Assembly (NCBI GenBank): GCA_036897485.1
Contig: JAYMTF010001145.1
Coordinates: 1-25,914 of the forward strand
From: Pelargonium nanum
Lineage: Eukaryota; Streptophyta; Magnoliopsida; Geraniales; Geraniaceae
Length of the DNA: 25,914 nucleotides
Reading direction: 5' to 3'
Part shown: in pieces, positions 1 to 11,572 of the stretch
Layout of the letters: each line of letters opens with the position of its first letter
Numbering within the stretch: position 1 is the stretch's first letter
The notes under the pieces: generated by a model
What the model was told of the DNA's origin: nothing
Seen by the model: the letters and a program-made list of their open reading frames with translations, nothing else
The model's database searches: none
Translations under genes and position numbers: made by a program

Positions 1-10
1 TATAATACAA

Positions 11-292
11 ACACGACGGCATATATAGCTAAATGTATGTGTACCAACTCAAATATGTGTACACGACGACATATATAGCTAAATTCACCATTTTGACCCT
101 CATGAAGATTTTTGTTAACAATTCAATGAACCAACTCAAATATGTGTATATTGGAGCTAATAAATTGTGTGTTTTCCGTGTTTGTATCATATTAAAAGTT
201 AATTGTGTGGACATACATGGGTTAACACGAACACAATATATTTAATAATAATGTTAAAATACTGAATACAAACACAACACATATAGCTAAAT
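11..292. repeat. Short direct repeats in AT-rich spacer
   Basis: A unit of the form ACACRACNNCATATATAGCTAAAT occurs at 11-34 and 61-84, with a shorter version at 272-292. A second unit, ACCAACTCAAATATGTGTA, occurs at 42-60 and again at 130-148. The copies are interspersed and directly oriented, so this looks like a local duplication or the edge of a dispersed repeat. No coding potential is evident: the short ORFs here are AT-rich and match nothing I recognise. Confidence 0.55.
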
Positions 293-502
293 AAGACAGA
301 CTAACATGAAACGAATAGTATGTCATGGCATAACATATTTCACCCGACAATACCAATAATTGCAAGCGTACATGTTTTGTTAAATTTTTATTTCATGTAA
401 TATATTTCGCATTGAGGCTTGAATTGTCAATTGTATTATACATTTTGTAAAAAAAAAAAAGAAAATAGAAAAAATGAAGACATATTACACATCAAGGTTA
501 AG

Positions 503-562
503 ATATTATTATTATCATCATCATCATCATCATCATCATCATTATTATTATTATTATTATTT
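503..562. repeat. Compound ATT/ATC/ATT microsatellite
   Basis: A run of ATT triplets passes into about nine ATC triplets and back into ATT triplets. Read in one frame it gives a Tyr/His/Tyr homopolymer string, which explains the ORF across 474-872; I regard that ORF as an artefact. Compound trinucleotide repeats like this are usually length-polymorphic. Confidence 0.9.
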
Positions 563-1985
563 ATTTTATAGGTTTCTGTCATCCATTTCTCTCGTGTTTT
601 TTCTTCTCTTCAAGTTGATGATTGTTTGGGTTTGCAATCCATGCAATGCATGGAAGCATCGAGAGAGACGAGGATATTTTGGTAATTTGCAGAGAGAGAA
701 ATATCTAAGTGAGTGCACGGCGTGCTCCACTTCATATTCAAGTTTCTACTTTCTTTTAACATGCAAGTGGTCGTTTTCAGTCACTGTTGGGTCGTTTTAC
801 TGGAGGGCCATGGCTCAGACTATTGATTCCATTTCTCATATCCAACACAGTCCAACCAAAGCAACTTGCTAGTAGTTGATATTCAAATATTTATACAAAA
901 TTCATATCATTCATACATATCAGATAATGAGTTCACGAATTCATTTTAACAAATATATCAATTAATGAGATATCAGTGTTATAATTGTTGACTCTTCCTA
1001 GCTAAAGATATTTATTTAGCTTAATAATATTATTTCCGTCTCTGACCCGGTCGTTGCTTGTCTTTCTATTATTTCAAAAATAGTTGCTTACTTTAAATAA
1101 AAAAATAGTTGTTTTAGTTTTAACCACTCAAAATTTTGACTCTCTTTTCATATTTCATCATACAAATGATATCTTCTACAATAACTCATTGCCATTACTC
1201 AAATAATAACTCGTTCTCGTCCTATACTTTTATTCATAATAAATGTCTTGTTTTACTTGTATTTTTTATTTCAAAATACGTGTATTGTTTTATTTTTAAT
1301 TAGAAACTAACAGTTATGTATGAATTACTAACAATGTCTCTGTAATAGAAAATATCACTATGATTTTATAACAAAGAGTTTATGTAGGAGACCAAAAATA
1401 GAAATGCATTCTTTGTAATTTTGTTATATAAGGGTCACATGTAAGTTGTAACCACTACATTAAGGCATTAGCCACAACCACTAGTGCTTCCAAAATATCA
1501 TAGCTTCATAGCTTATTTCCAATGTCTTATGTGATGTAATTGACCATGTTGTTCCCTACATTCACCTAAACCATTCATTGATCATATCGTGATTTTTCTA
1601 TTTATTTCATGTGTTTAATTTTGCTCATAATCATGCGCAAAAAGTGGTGTAACCTTGAATTTCAAGAACATGCTCAAGGGCCAAAAGAAGATATTTTGAT
1701 TCACCAACTAGTAACACACATTAATTCACAACTTATTTACTAACAAAGATTTAGAGCGAGGACGAGACTTTCACGCTGAAATCACTCTCATGACCAAAAC
1801 GTCACAATTCAAACATGAAACATCTTTCTTGATTTTTATTTATGAACAATTTTTTTTTCAAAGAATGTTAAATGTAAATTGAGTTTCTGCTTGACATCGG
1901 TCTAAGAGCGGATGAGACCGAATTCTTTCTAGACCGAGCAAAATCAATCTAAAAGCTGGACTGGACCGATTGTGAATGACTGGAT
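563..1985. other. Intergenic spacer, no gene recognised
   Basis: This stretch is AT-rich with stops in all frames. Around 1034-1320 there are phrases such as TTTCCGTCTCTGACCCGG and repeated AAAATAGTTG / CAAAATACGTGTATTG that resemble a badly decayed Stowaway-type MITE, but I could not define both ends. The less AT-rich part at 640-860 contains no ORF I recognise. Confidence 0.5.
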
Positions 1986-2165
1986 TGGGCCATTATTTGG
2001 GCCCATTTGGAGTTTCAGTGGGCCCATATGCAGTTTTCAACCCATTATATATGAGGCCTTAGGCCCATATATTGCTGCTTGTAAAGCCCATAAAATATAC
2101 GGAACCATCTCTCGACAGAGTTTAATATGGCGGGAAGTGAGCTTGCTACGTTTTTCATTTCCCGC
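1986..2165 (+). promoter_or_regulatory. CDC6 promoter: site II cluster plus two E2F sites
   Basis: Five site II-type TGGGCY elements, counting either strand, lie at 1986-1991, 1998-2005 (palindromic TGGGCCCA), 2019-2026 (palindromic), 2062-2067 and 2085-2090. Two E2F-like sites follow: GGCGGGAA at 2129-2136, and TTTCCCGC at 2158-2165, which fits the WTTSSCSS consensus fully. In plants site II elements are bound by TCP factors in genes active in dividing cells, and CDC6 is a known E2F/DP target. The combination about 125-305 bases before the CDC6 start fits G1/S expression. The motifs are seen directly; their use is inferred. Confidence 0.75.
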
Positions 2166-2172
2166 TTAAACA

Positions 2173-2364
2173 ATGTCTATATCTCAATTTCCTCCCAAAA
2201 CCTCTCACCGTCTCTTCCTCAATCTCTCGCCGAACCAGTTTTTCTCAGAATCGAAGCACAACACACTTCGATCTAACGCGATTTTGAAGAATGCCTGCCA
2301 TAGCCAGACGCAGCTCGTCCCTGGCCGCCGCCGGGATTGGATTCAAGCAGATCGACGCCGTTAA
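2173..2364 (+). other. Possible uORF overlapping the CDC6 start
   Basis: An ATG at 2173 opens a 63-codon reading frame in a different frame from CDC6 and ends at 2364, past the CDC6 ATG at 2291. If transcripts begin before 2173, ribosomes starting here would bypass the CDC6 start. The E2F site ends only eight bases earlier, so the transcription start may well lie downstream and this may never be transcribed. The peptide resembles no family I know. Confidence 0.3.
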
Positions 2365-5300
2365 ATCTGAGATCTGCCGATCCAATGGCGATGTCACTCC
2401 TCAGAAGAGGAAATTGAGATCTGATACAATGGCGACGCAGGAGAGCTTTATCGCTTCGCCGATCAGATTGAAATCCTCTCGCCGGTGTATCAGTTCCAGC
2501 CCCAAAGTTTCTGCAACTGTGAGTTAATCTACTTTCAAGACTCTAGCTATTAGTCTTTGTGGTTTAGTGTTTTCTCTATATATTTCTGTGCTTAAGATTC
2601 TTTGATTTGAAATGGATTTTTCATTTTTGTGCGTTTATTTAGCAAAAGCAATTGAGCGCTTTAATTTCTCATTGTTGCAGGAAATCGAGAAAGATTCTTC
2701 TGAGAAGCTCACCAAATCATGCAAGTCTCCTGTGAAGAGTTCGGCAGATAGTTTGACTACTAAAACACAGTGGAATCCTAGAGGTAGATTTGATTTGATT
2801 TTATTATGGGTTTAATTATGATTTGGTCGCGTGATTATTATGTCTGTTGAATTTAATTAAGCAATTTTTGTGCAGATATGGAGCAGGTAAATGCAGTAAC
2901 TGAGGCATTACATGTATCCACAGCACCATCTACTGTTGTTTGCCGAGAAGATGAGCAGCAAAGGATTCTGGAGTTTTGTAAGGTATCTATTGAACAGAAG
3001 AAGGCTGGGAGTTTATATGCATGTGGCTGTCCAGGGACCGGTAAATCATTGTCCATGGAGAAAGTGAAACAGCAATTAGCTGACTGGGTATGCGAGGTAA
3101 TGTTTTTTATCTTTATCTGTTTCCTATGAATTATGAGTTTGTCCTGTTATCTTTCAGGGTTTCTAGGTATAAATTAGGCAATGATTTAACCATATTAACT
3201 AGATTGTAAACTTATGTGATACTTTCAATATTACCTTTGGGAGAATAGGTTTGATGTTGGTTAATTTAGGTACTAAAATTTGCTAACACGAGAGGAAATT
3301 ACTTAATGTTATAAAACTTGATGTGTTTTTTCTAATGTTGATACAAGGACATGTTATTGTTTTGTTCCTTAAGACCAATGCTCAGTTCTCTTTTCCCTTT
3401 CCTACAAGCAGGCGGGTTATGAGCTACCAGATGTATTGACCTTAAACTGTACTTCTCTGACCAAGACATCTGAAATTTTCAGCAAGGTACTGATATTTAA
3501 AGTCTCTAATGGTATTTACTATTCTGGTGACAAATATGCTTACACTGTTTACCTCTGTAGATACTTGGTAGGAACCAACCACAGAAGAAATTAAATGGCT
3601 CTGCTTCACCTTTACAACTTCTTCAGAATTTGTATTCTCAAAAGTCACCATCAAATGGCATGAAGATGACGTAAGAACACTTTCTCACCCATGTGTAGTG
3701 ACATTCACAAGATACCTTTCACTTACTAGAATTTAGAAGTATGGTTCATCTCATCTAAATTTTATATGAACAGGTTAATAATTGCAGATGAGTTGGATTA
3801 TCTTATCACCAGAGATCGAGCTGTTCTTCATGATTTATTCATGCTCACAACTTTGCCTTTCTCCAAGTGTATACTAATAGGTGATACTTCAGATTTTTAA
3901 TTTAATATCATGTATCTCGCTAATGTAATAAAATGGAGCTCTCATTAAGTCTTTGGTATTTCAGGAATAGCAAATGCCATAGACCTAGCTGATCGGTTTC
4001 TTCCAAGACTTCAATCATTGAATTGTGAGCTTCTAACTTAGCTATCAAGAGTCAACAATCACTATATCTTATTGGAAAAATGTTATCTATAATATTCCTC
4101 TCAAACATTTTTCATGGCCTTAATATTCTAATAGGCTTGATATAGCCTTTTGAGGATTTACTTTGTTACAACTCTGTTTGACCAGTAGACACCTTAAACA
4201 CTCGTCTGAATAGCCTCTTACCTTGCCCCTCCATAAATACTTGTTTCATATTAGCAACTAAATTTGACATTTGTAGTTTTTCAAATATTCAGATTCATCC
4301 AGCTTTCTGTTGGTAGAACCAACCAATTTAGTTAGTCAGCTAATCAAGATATAGAGCTCTTATTTTCTATGGGTTAATAATATGTTCATCAATGGCTGTA
4401 TTTGTTCACCCTGACATGGCAGTCATTGAGCACTACTTAGTTAAGTGCTTGCACAATAATTGGTGTTCCATGACCCGAGCCCACTTTTCTGTCATAGTGT
4501 TGAATATAATATGTTGCGTCAAAAATTGGCTTCTCTGTATTGGTTGTAATGGTGCTTACTGACTGGTTAAATTGTTCTGTTTCCTGTGGCAGGCAAACCA
4601 ATTGTTGTAACTTTTCGGGCATATTCTAAGGATCAGATCCTCAGGATACTTAAGGAGAGGCTAACGGTAATTCCTATTCATTGCATTTTGTGAAGTGGTT
4701 ATGTAAAATAATAAAACTTTTCATGTTCTTACTATTCTGAGGGTTTTTGTTTTGACAGGCGCTTCCATACACAGTATTCCATTCTCAGGCATTGGAACTG
4801 TGTGCAAGAGTAAGTTCTCAATCATTTGCTATATTCTTGTTTTGATGAGTTATCTTTTATTTTCCTCATTTGCTTCATCAGATACTGACTGTTGCATATA
4901 TGACAGAAAGTAGCGGCTGCATCTGGGGACATGCGGAAAGCTCTCTGTGTTTGCAGGTTAGTATTTAATTGCATCTCTTCAGCTTACTTGGAATCTATTT
5001 TTGACAATATTTGGAAAATATTTTCTTCAGGATTTCTTTTCCTAATTTAGTCTCTCTATCTATGTTGATCGGAAAGTTGTGAATGAAGTGAAACGAAAAA
5101 TCACTGCGAAATGAATTTTAATCTTTTGAGAAATAAAATTCATCCATGGCAAATGAAATGTACTTTCTTAGTTAACAAAACTGTTTAATACAAAAACCTG
5201 AATAAAAAAAATTCCCAAGTTGATTGATTTTTTCCATATATATGAATTCCATTCATTTACTGGCTTTGAGAGGAAACCAAAATTTGACATGTTTTGATGT

Positions 5301-6401
5301 TGTCACAGGAATGCAGTTGAGATTCTTCAATCAGAACTTCAAGAATCGAATGGTGATCTGATTATATCATCTGAAGTAAAGGGCTTCTTTGATCAACAAA
5401 GAACTCCTGCTCCGAGAACACAAGAAATTAATATTGTAAGTGTACAGAACCAATCTGAATTTGCAAACTTGACTCAATTAAGGATTGGAATTTGAGTCAT
5501 TAACTCCATAATCGCATAATTACTCTACAATAGATTTTTTCTTTACATATTCTGAAACTTGTTACAGGTGAGGATTGAGCATATGGCCATTGCTTTGTCA
5601 AAAACGTATGCATCACCAGCAGTGGACACTATACAATCACTTCCACAACATCAGCAGGTAACTTTCCTCGGGAAAGTTCATATAACATGACTTGTTATGG
5701 TGTTGTGTGTAAACTAGTTGGCACTTCAGTATCTCAAATACGGTTCCTTATGATTCATGTCCGTAAAACACACTCCTCACTAGCTAGTTCTGAATTCAAA
5801 TATTCAAATCACTGCAGATTATTCTATGCTCTGTTGTGAAGTATTTCCGCGGATCGAAGAAGGAAACAACTGTAGGAGAGGTTTGTTGGCTTCCTAGCAT
5901 TGTTTGTTCAACAGTAAAATACAAAATAAACATGTTCATGTGTAATCGTTTCTGAGATTGTAACATGGATGCAGCTAAACAAATCTTACATGGACATCTG
6001 CAAATCGGTACAGATACCTCCAGCCGGGATCCTGGAGTTTTCTAGCATGTGCAGGGTTCTAAATGACCAGGTAACTTAATTAGTAGCACAATGCCCATGA
6101 AAATTATATGGATTCATTTCCAGTAAATGGTACTGAGCTATATACACTAAATGCAGGGGCTTCTTAAGTTGGGCAATGCACGAGAAGATAAATTGAAAAG
6201 AGTGACATTAAATATAGACGAAGCTGATGTTACCTTTGCATTGCAAGTACGCTTTTTCAACCTTCTATTTCCTTTTCATCTGATGAGAATAACTCTCAAC
6301 CTTTTATCTCCATTTCATCTTATAACTTCGGTTTCATAACGCCATTTATATATATTTGGATGCAACAGGGAGTTCGATTCTTTCGGAATTGTCTTCAGTA
6401 G
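2291..6401 (+). CDS. CDC6: Cell division control protein 6 (origin licensing ATPase), 16 exons
   Basis: CDC6 is a nuclear AAA+ ATPase that works with ORC and CDT1 to load the MCM2-7 helicase at origins. Exons I assign: 2291-2518, 2681-2783, 2876-3096, 3412-3486, 3561-3670, 3774-3880, 3965-4024, 4593-4666, 4759-4809, 4907-4956, 5309-5435, 5568-5657, 5818-5880, 5975-6070, 6157-6246, 6369-6401. All introns are GT-AG and the phases join into 525 residues, close to the family length. The N-terminus has several CDK-type sites (TPQK, SPIR, SPVK) beside a basic KRKLR patch, typical of the regulated tail. Walker A GCPGTGKS lies at 161-168, Walker B ADELDY at 250-255, the sensor 1 region at about 281-286 and sensor 2 GDMRKAL at 350-356. 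A winged-helix-type C-terminal domain ends at FFRNCLQ. The ATG at 2291 gives the plant-type MPAIA start. No key residue is missing. The gene is convergent with the P0 gene. Confidence 0.95.
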
Positions 6402-6900
6402 TTCTGCTGATAAGTGTGTAAAAGCTATTGATATTAGAGCCAGTTGCATTACTCAGCTCACTCTGAATTTCAAGGTTCGAATTCTTGATATCAATAATTA
6501 TAGCTTCCTTGTTTGCTTATGTTTAGAATTCACAATTTGGATCCAAACTTGCATGCATTCAAAATTCAATCGATTCGATCCTATCAATTATAGTGTCCGA
6601 TCCGATTGGATCGAACAAATCTGCACAAATCCGCACATTTTATCCTACAACCCAAAATCTGATCCTATTTGATTCGAAAAAATTTGATCCAAATTTCTTT
6701 TGGATTGAATCCAGATTAGTTTTTATCAATCAATATATGAACAAATTTGATCCAAAATTCTTATTGGTTCCAAGTTCTAACAACTTCCATTCTCATTGTG
6801 TATGCAGATATTGATCCTTGAAGACATTATGCATGATGAGTTAACCACCAAATGATGATGAAATTTAATGTGCCAATCCTTGTTCATGTAACTGTAAATA
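6402..6900 (+). other. CDC6 3' region with possible 3'-UTR intron
   Basis: After the stop, a plausible donor at 6475 (CAAG|GTTCGA) and acceptor ending at 6807 (TATGCAG) would define a 333-base intron in the 3' UTR. The interior, about 6560-6770, is rich in repeated GATCC/GATTCGA phrases and has no coding sense. The splice sites are visible but nothing proves they are used. Confidence 0.3.
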
Positions 6901-7136
6901 GTAAATTCTACTGTCAGCTGTAATACAATTTTAACGGAAAACAAGTCATGTTGAACAATCAGCTATCATAAGAGCAAACCAATTCATTTCAATCATGTGT
7001 CTTCTACTGTCAATAATCAAGAACAGCACTGACAATTTGACAATAATCTCCAAATGCATATTTATATGAAACATATAAAGACCATTACTAATCCTAAACT
7101 TGAGGCTTGTTCCAAATTTACCAAACTAATAAAAAC

Positions 7137-10100
7137 TCAATCGAACAAACTCAATCCCAAGTCTTCGTCCGATTCCTCCTCGGGTTCTTCCTTCTTCTCT
7201 TCCGCCTTAGGAGCTGCTTCAGCGCTAGAGCCCCCATGTTGAGCAACGGTAGCAGAAGCTGCAAACTTGCTTGGGTCCTGCGATTTCATCATCCAAAATA
7301 TTACTTAGTTCATCAAAACGACAATCACACCGTAAGGAACGCTATCATATTTCATGTGTGTCGTGTTGAAGGTTGATTGTGTACTGCACTATACAAACAT
7401 GACACGTATAGTAATCGTGCCTAATGGTTGAATGCAAAGACAACGTTTATGAACACAAAATACAAACACGTTATATTTAACATGGTAATTAAATGAGTTG
7501 GGTTGGGTTGATACGACACTATTCAACACGTTTGACATGTTATTAGCATTAAATTACAGTTATACTCTAAAGTGTGTATGTGACATGTTATTAGCATTAA
7601 ATTACAGTTATACTCTAAAGTGTGTATGTTGTGCGTGTCTTGCGTGTTGTGTTGTGCGTGTGTGTTTTGAGTCTTTTCACAAATACGACACAAACATGAA
7701 ATGTGAGATCAAACACACTAATTTTTATTGTATTCGTGTCGTGTGCACTTTACGACACGAACTGTCAACTCTAATATATATAGATACGTAGTGCTGACCT
7801 TGAGGTACTCCTTCACTTCGTCTGCCAGAGGGAAAGAAAACTCAGTAGCCACCGCAAAAGAGAGAGTGTTTTTGTAGGCATTGATGAGCATATGGGGAGC
7901 TCCTGCCAATGTTGGATACGAAAGAGCCATTGACAAGGACGCAACCATGGAAATTCCTCCAGCAAACTTGACAACCAAATCATCTTCTGTGAGATCAAGC
8001 ACTTCGGGGCTGAACACAGTCCCATTCTCGTAAACCGATACAACAGCAAGACCATATGAGAATGGTCTTATCCCGAGCTTTGACAGAAGAGCAGCCTCAG
8101 ATGAACCCACTTTTTCACCTTTCTTAATGAGCTCCACTGGAATGGTGATGTCCACTGTCCCCTTGTTGATCTTTGTTGGGATGTTGAGTACCTAAAGAAA
8201 CCAAAAATGTACTATGGGCATCGTAGAAACAAATACACCATCTTGTCATTAGAGAAAAAAGAATATCAATCGTAGAGTTATGAATTGAGACTCAGCTAAG
8301 CCAATGAAAGATTTTCAACTCACCATTTAACACTTATACCATAAATTGTGGGCGCAAAGCCTATTTGAATCTAATTCTTTTACATTTTGGCTAAATCTCA
8401 ATCAATAACTCTTTGGATAAATTCTTGTTCTCTTATTGCTATATGAAGTAGAATGAGTTTGAAACTAGTTTGAGGATAAACCTGAAAGAAGGAAGTTTGA
8501 GATGGATCAAGTCCAGTGTTTCCGGGCGGGACAACGACATCAATTGGAGCAATGAGACCCACTCGAGCTGGGGCTCCCACCTGTTTTAGAAAATAAAAAT
8601 GTTTGCATTTCGTGTACATTTCAATAAACTACAGAGTCTCGCTCCACAAAAAAAAAATAGTGCCAGAATCTTATACACTAACCAAAGCTAATATAGGAAT
8701 TGAAATAGTAAATACATGTTACAAAAACTAATCCCCAATTTGTTAAGAAACAGACCCTAATTGAAGCCATAAAAAGGAAAAAGAAAATAGGCAAATGTTG
8801 CCTCAGTAGGCCATAGCAATTGTACCTTATACTTTCCAACCTCTTCTTTCACTTCTTTGAGGTCACCTTTGGTGAAGATGAGTCCAACATTTCCCTGATA
8901 ATTCATAGTAAGGCAAATAGATAATTATTTAATTAATAGAAAAATAATATACAACCAAAATATGCGCAGAAAATGGATAAAAATGCAGCTAAAAGTACAT
9001 CGGTACAATAACACAACTATATATGGCAATGCGGACTAAAAATATCAGGAAAAGATACAACTTTTTTTATCGAACTACTTTTGTTGGTTCTATCTTGTCT
9101 CATTATTTAGTAAAACAAGATAGAATATAGCTGATCAAATGTTACTAATAAAAACACGTGACTTTTTTTTGGTACGGTCAGTACTAAGCTCACGGCTCGT
9201 ATTATCAAGTATAAACACGACAAATTTTTTGTGTGAATATGATCTATCACAATGGTCGTCAAGTACTTATTGAATTAAAATATATCACAACCATTATAAT
9301 TTGCTAGAGTCAAGTAATTTGAACAAACGTATAAAAGTAATATTTGTCTTATTAAGGACATCAATGCTTTCAAAAAAATATATCAATTGAGAGACAATAA
9401 ACAAATAATAATAAACTGTATAACATCAAACAAAACAACTTCAAAACTAAGACCTCTGCTTTCCTGTATTTTCCCGGCAACCAAACAGTGACAGTAGAGA
9501 ACAAAAAGCACCAAAGATCATGCGGATCATAGCACAAATAGTGGAACGTGACTAATGACTGAATTTAAAACAAAATCTATTTTCTTCCATTTTCCTACAT
9601 TTTCTCGCCATCCAAACAGCGAGATAATAAACTGAAAAAAAACAACAGAGATCAGATATGATGGTGATAATTAAGATCATTATGAAGATGGATCGATCAT
9701 ATACCACACGCAGCTGGACGAGATTGAGAATTTAAAACAAAATCTAATTTCTTCCGTTTTCCTACATTTTCTCGGCAGCCAAACAACAAAATTAACAAAC
9801 AAACAAAAACAATGATCAGAAAACATGTTTGCTATATATGCTTTCCCGGCAACCAAACAGTGACAGTAGAGGACAAAAAACACCAGAGATCATGCGTATC
9901 ATAGCAAAAATAGTGGAACGTGCACTGATAACCGAATTTAAAACAAAATCTATTTTCTTCAATTTTCCTACATTTTCTCGGCAGCCAAACAGCAAAATTA
10001 ACAAACAAACAAAAAAAAAAAACAACAGAGATCAGATAGATATGGATCGATCACATACCACAAGTAACGGAACGAGATTGAGAATGTCGTCGTTGTTAGT

Positions 10101-10316
10101 GTTCTGAGCATGGAGCTTGATGGATCGCTTCATCATGGTGTTCTTCCCCATGAGAACGATGGAGTCGCCGCGCAGACCCTGTCGAATGTTCTGGAGCTGA
10201 TTGGATCCAACATTATCGGCGCCGACGATGAGGATTTTGGAGTACTCGTCGAGGAGACGACACAGCTTCTGGTCGTATTGTACCTTCCTCTCGGCCTTGG
10301 ATGGTTTCACCGCCAT
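7137..10316 (-). CDS. RPP0: 60S acidic ribosomal protein P0 (uL10), 5 exons
   Basis: P0 binds 28S rRNA and anchors the P1/P2 dimers of the ribosomal stalk, which recruits translational GTPases. Exons in transcript order: 10316-10059, 8894-8826, 8580-8482, 8191-7799, 7277-7137. All introns are GT-AG and the phases join into 319 residues, the normal length. Visible landmarks are the N-terminal rRNA-binding region ([11 protein letters not shown], then [14 protein letters not shown] and [10 protein letters not shown]), [15 protein letters not shown] at 87-101, [19 protein letters not shown] at the end of exon 3, and [11 protein letters not shown] in exon 4. The C-terminus is a short charged hinge followed by [12 protein letters not shown]. 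The usual tail is nearer SDDDMGF-LFD, so Met and Phe are both Leu here. Intron 1 (8895-10058) is unusually long and holds a degenerate duplication. Confidence 0.95.
7534..7629. repeat. Perfect 2 x 48-base tandem repeat in P0 intron 4
   Basis: The 48-base unit at 7534-7581 is repeated without a mismatch at 7582-7629, followed by a GTGTGCGTG-rich stretch. It lies inside the last P0 intron (7278-7798). The absence of divergence implies a recent duplication. Confidence 0.95.
9471..10085. repeat. Degenerate duplication spanning P0 intron 1 and its 5' splice site
   Basis: Three kinds of block recur in direct orientation. Block P (TTCCCGGCAACCAAACAGTG onward) is at about 9471-9550 and 9843-9922. 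Block Q (TTAAAACAAAATCTA... through TTTCTCGGCAGCCAAAC) is at about 9563-9617, 9731-9784 and 9936-9990. Block R (ATGGATCGATCA-ATACCAC... GAGATTGAGAAT) is at about 9689-9731 and 10039-10085. The 10039-10085 copy contains the end of exon 1 and its GT donor, so 9689-9731 is a duplicated exon end with a still-intact donor. Divergence of a few per cent or more suggests the event is not very recent. Confidence 0.85.
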
Positions 10317-10411
10317 TTTCGATCTCCACGTACTGAGAAAATGTGACAGTGGTAGTGACGGTCACTTGTGTTGTGCTCCACAAAATGGATTGGTGAAGAA
10401 GCTCATTTAAT

Positions 10412-10419
10412 TATTTATA
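10412..10419 (-). promoter_or_regulatory. TATA box of the P0 gene
   Basis: On the minus strand TATAAATA lies about 95 bases upstream of the P0 ATG. That allows a 5' UTR of roughly 60-70 bases, a usual length for a ribosomal protein gene. No telo-box (AAACCCTAA) was seen next to it. Confidence 0.5.
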
Positions 10420-11087
10420 GGATTCATTATGTATTTGTTAACAACTAACTCAGATGACTTGGCTCTTGCATTTCAAAATTATCTCATGACAGTTAGTGAA
10501 AATATATAAAATGATGATAATTTGATGGATGCAATAATAATAGGAAAACACTAAATGACATGAAGTTTGTACAAAATTTTATGCGAAATTTGAACGTGAC
10601 AAATTTTCATAGTTTAAAATTAAGTTTCAATGTATAACAAATTGACACATATGATATCGTACACTTTCATGAATTTCTTGCGCATAGAGTATTCTAGTTT
10701 ACTAGACATATAATGTAAATATGACTTATTATAACTCAACCAAGTCATCAATGAAAATATTGATGTATATCATGTCCAAATATTGACACATTTTATTGTA
10801 CAAATATTCCTGTGTAATATTCAAAACATGTAGCAAACTTCATGGTAATAAGAAATTAGGAAATATTTATGATGCTCTATGTCTGAAATTTTTAGGAAGG
10901 GTGGTGATATTAGATTGTGATTCATTTAAACTGGGTAAAAGACCTAATTTGGTCATTGAACTCTCATGTTTTGACTCAATTTGATCCATAAACTTTTTTT
11001 AATCTCAATTTGATCCCTGAACTTTCGTATTTTGACCAAATTTAGTCTTGAACTTTTTTTTGACCCTAAATGGTCCGTGAACTTTAC

Positions 11088-11170
11088 TTTCACATATTGA
11101 CCTAAAATGGTTCTTGTCTTTATAGCTTACATCAAAAGTTGAGGGACCATTTTGGGTCAATATGTGAAAC
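11088..11170. repeat. Imperfect inverted repeat, MITE-like hairpin
   Basis: The left arm at 11088-11112 (TTTCACATATTGACCTAAAA then TGGTT) is the near-exact reverse complement of the right arm at 11145-11170, with a loop of about 32 bases. The repeated TTTGATCC-TGAACTTT phrases just upstream (10970-11085) probably belong to the same element. The full ends and a target-site duplication could not be defined. Confidence 0.6.
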
Positions 11171-11572
11171 TTCAAGAAATATTTTGGGTTAAAAAAAATG
11201 AGCCCAAATTAAACTAATATTACTTTAAGAAAAAATGTTTTTACCACTTGAGTTTCCTCTAATACAATAGACAAATGTTTTAAAAAATTAATTATTAATC
11301 AAATTGTCATTAATATTCACAATTTTTTTTTATAGTAAAATGCAATTAACACAACAATCTTTAAGATATTTTTAATGCAATTAACATAAAATTGGTGAAA
11401 GGCTGGCCATGTTTTATGGTTGGGAAAAGTGAAACCATCGAAATTAGCTGTGTAAAAGAAAATGGGGTTAGAGTCAAAACCAAAAATAGAGGAAATCTGG
11501 TTGAGTTGTATTTTTTTTGGTTGCTGGAAAAATAATGAAGAAAACAAAAACAAAAGAACAAGTCTTGTCTGA

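Noticed and set aside
474..872. 132-codon ORF with Tyr/His homopolymers
   Set aside because: The start of the frame is the translated ATT/ATC microsatellite and the remainder resembles no protein; the open frame is explained by the triplet repeat.
6593..6814. 73-codon ORF after CDC6
   Set aside because: It consists of repeated GATCC/AAATTTGATCC phrases in the CDC6 3' region and shows no protein features.
9680..10107. Small ORFs in P0 intron 1
   Set aside because: They are translations of the duplicated intron blocks and A-rich tracts, not genes.
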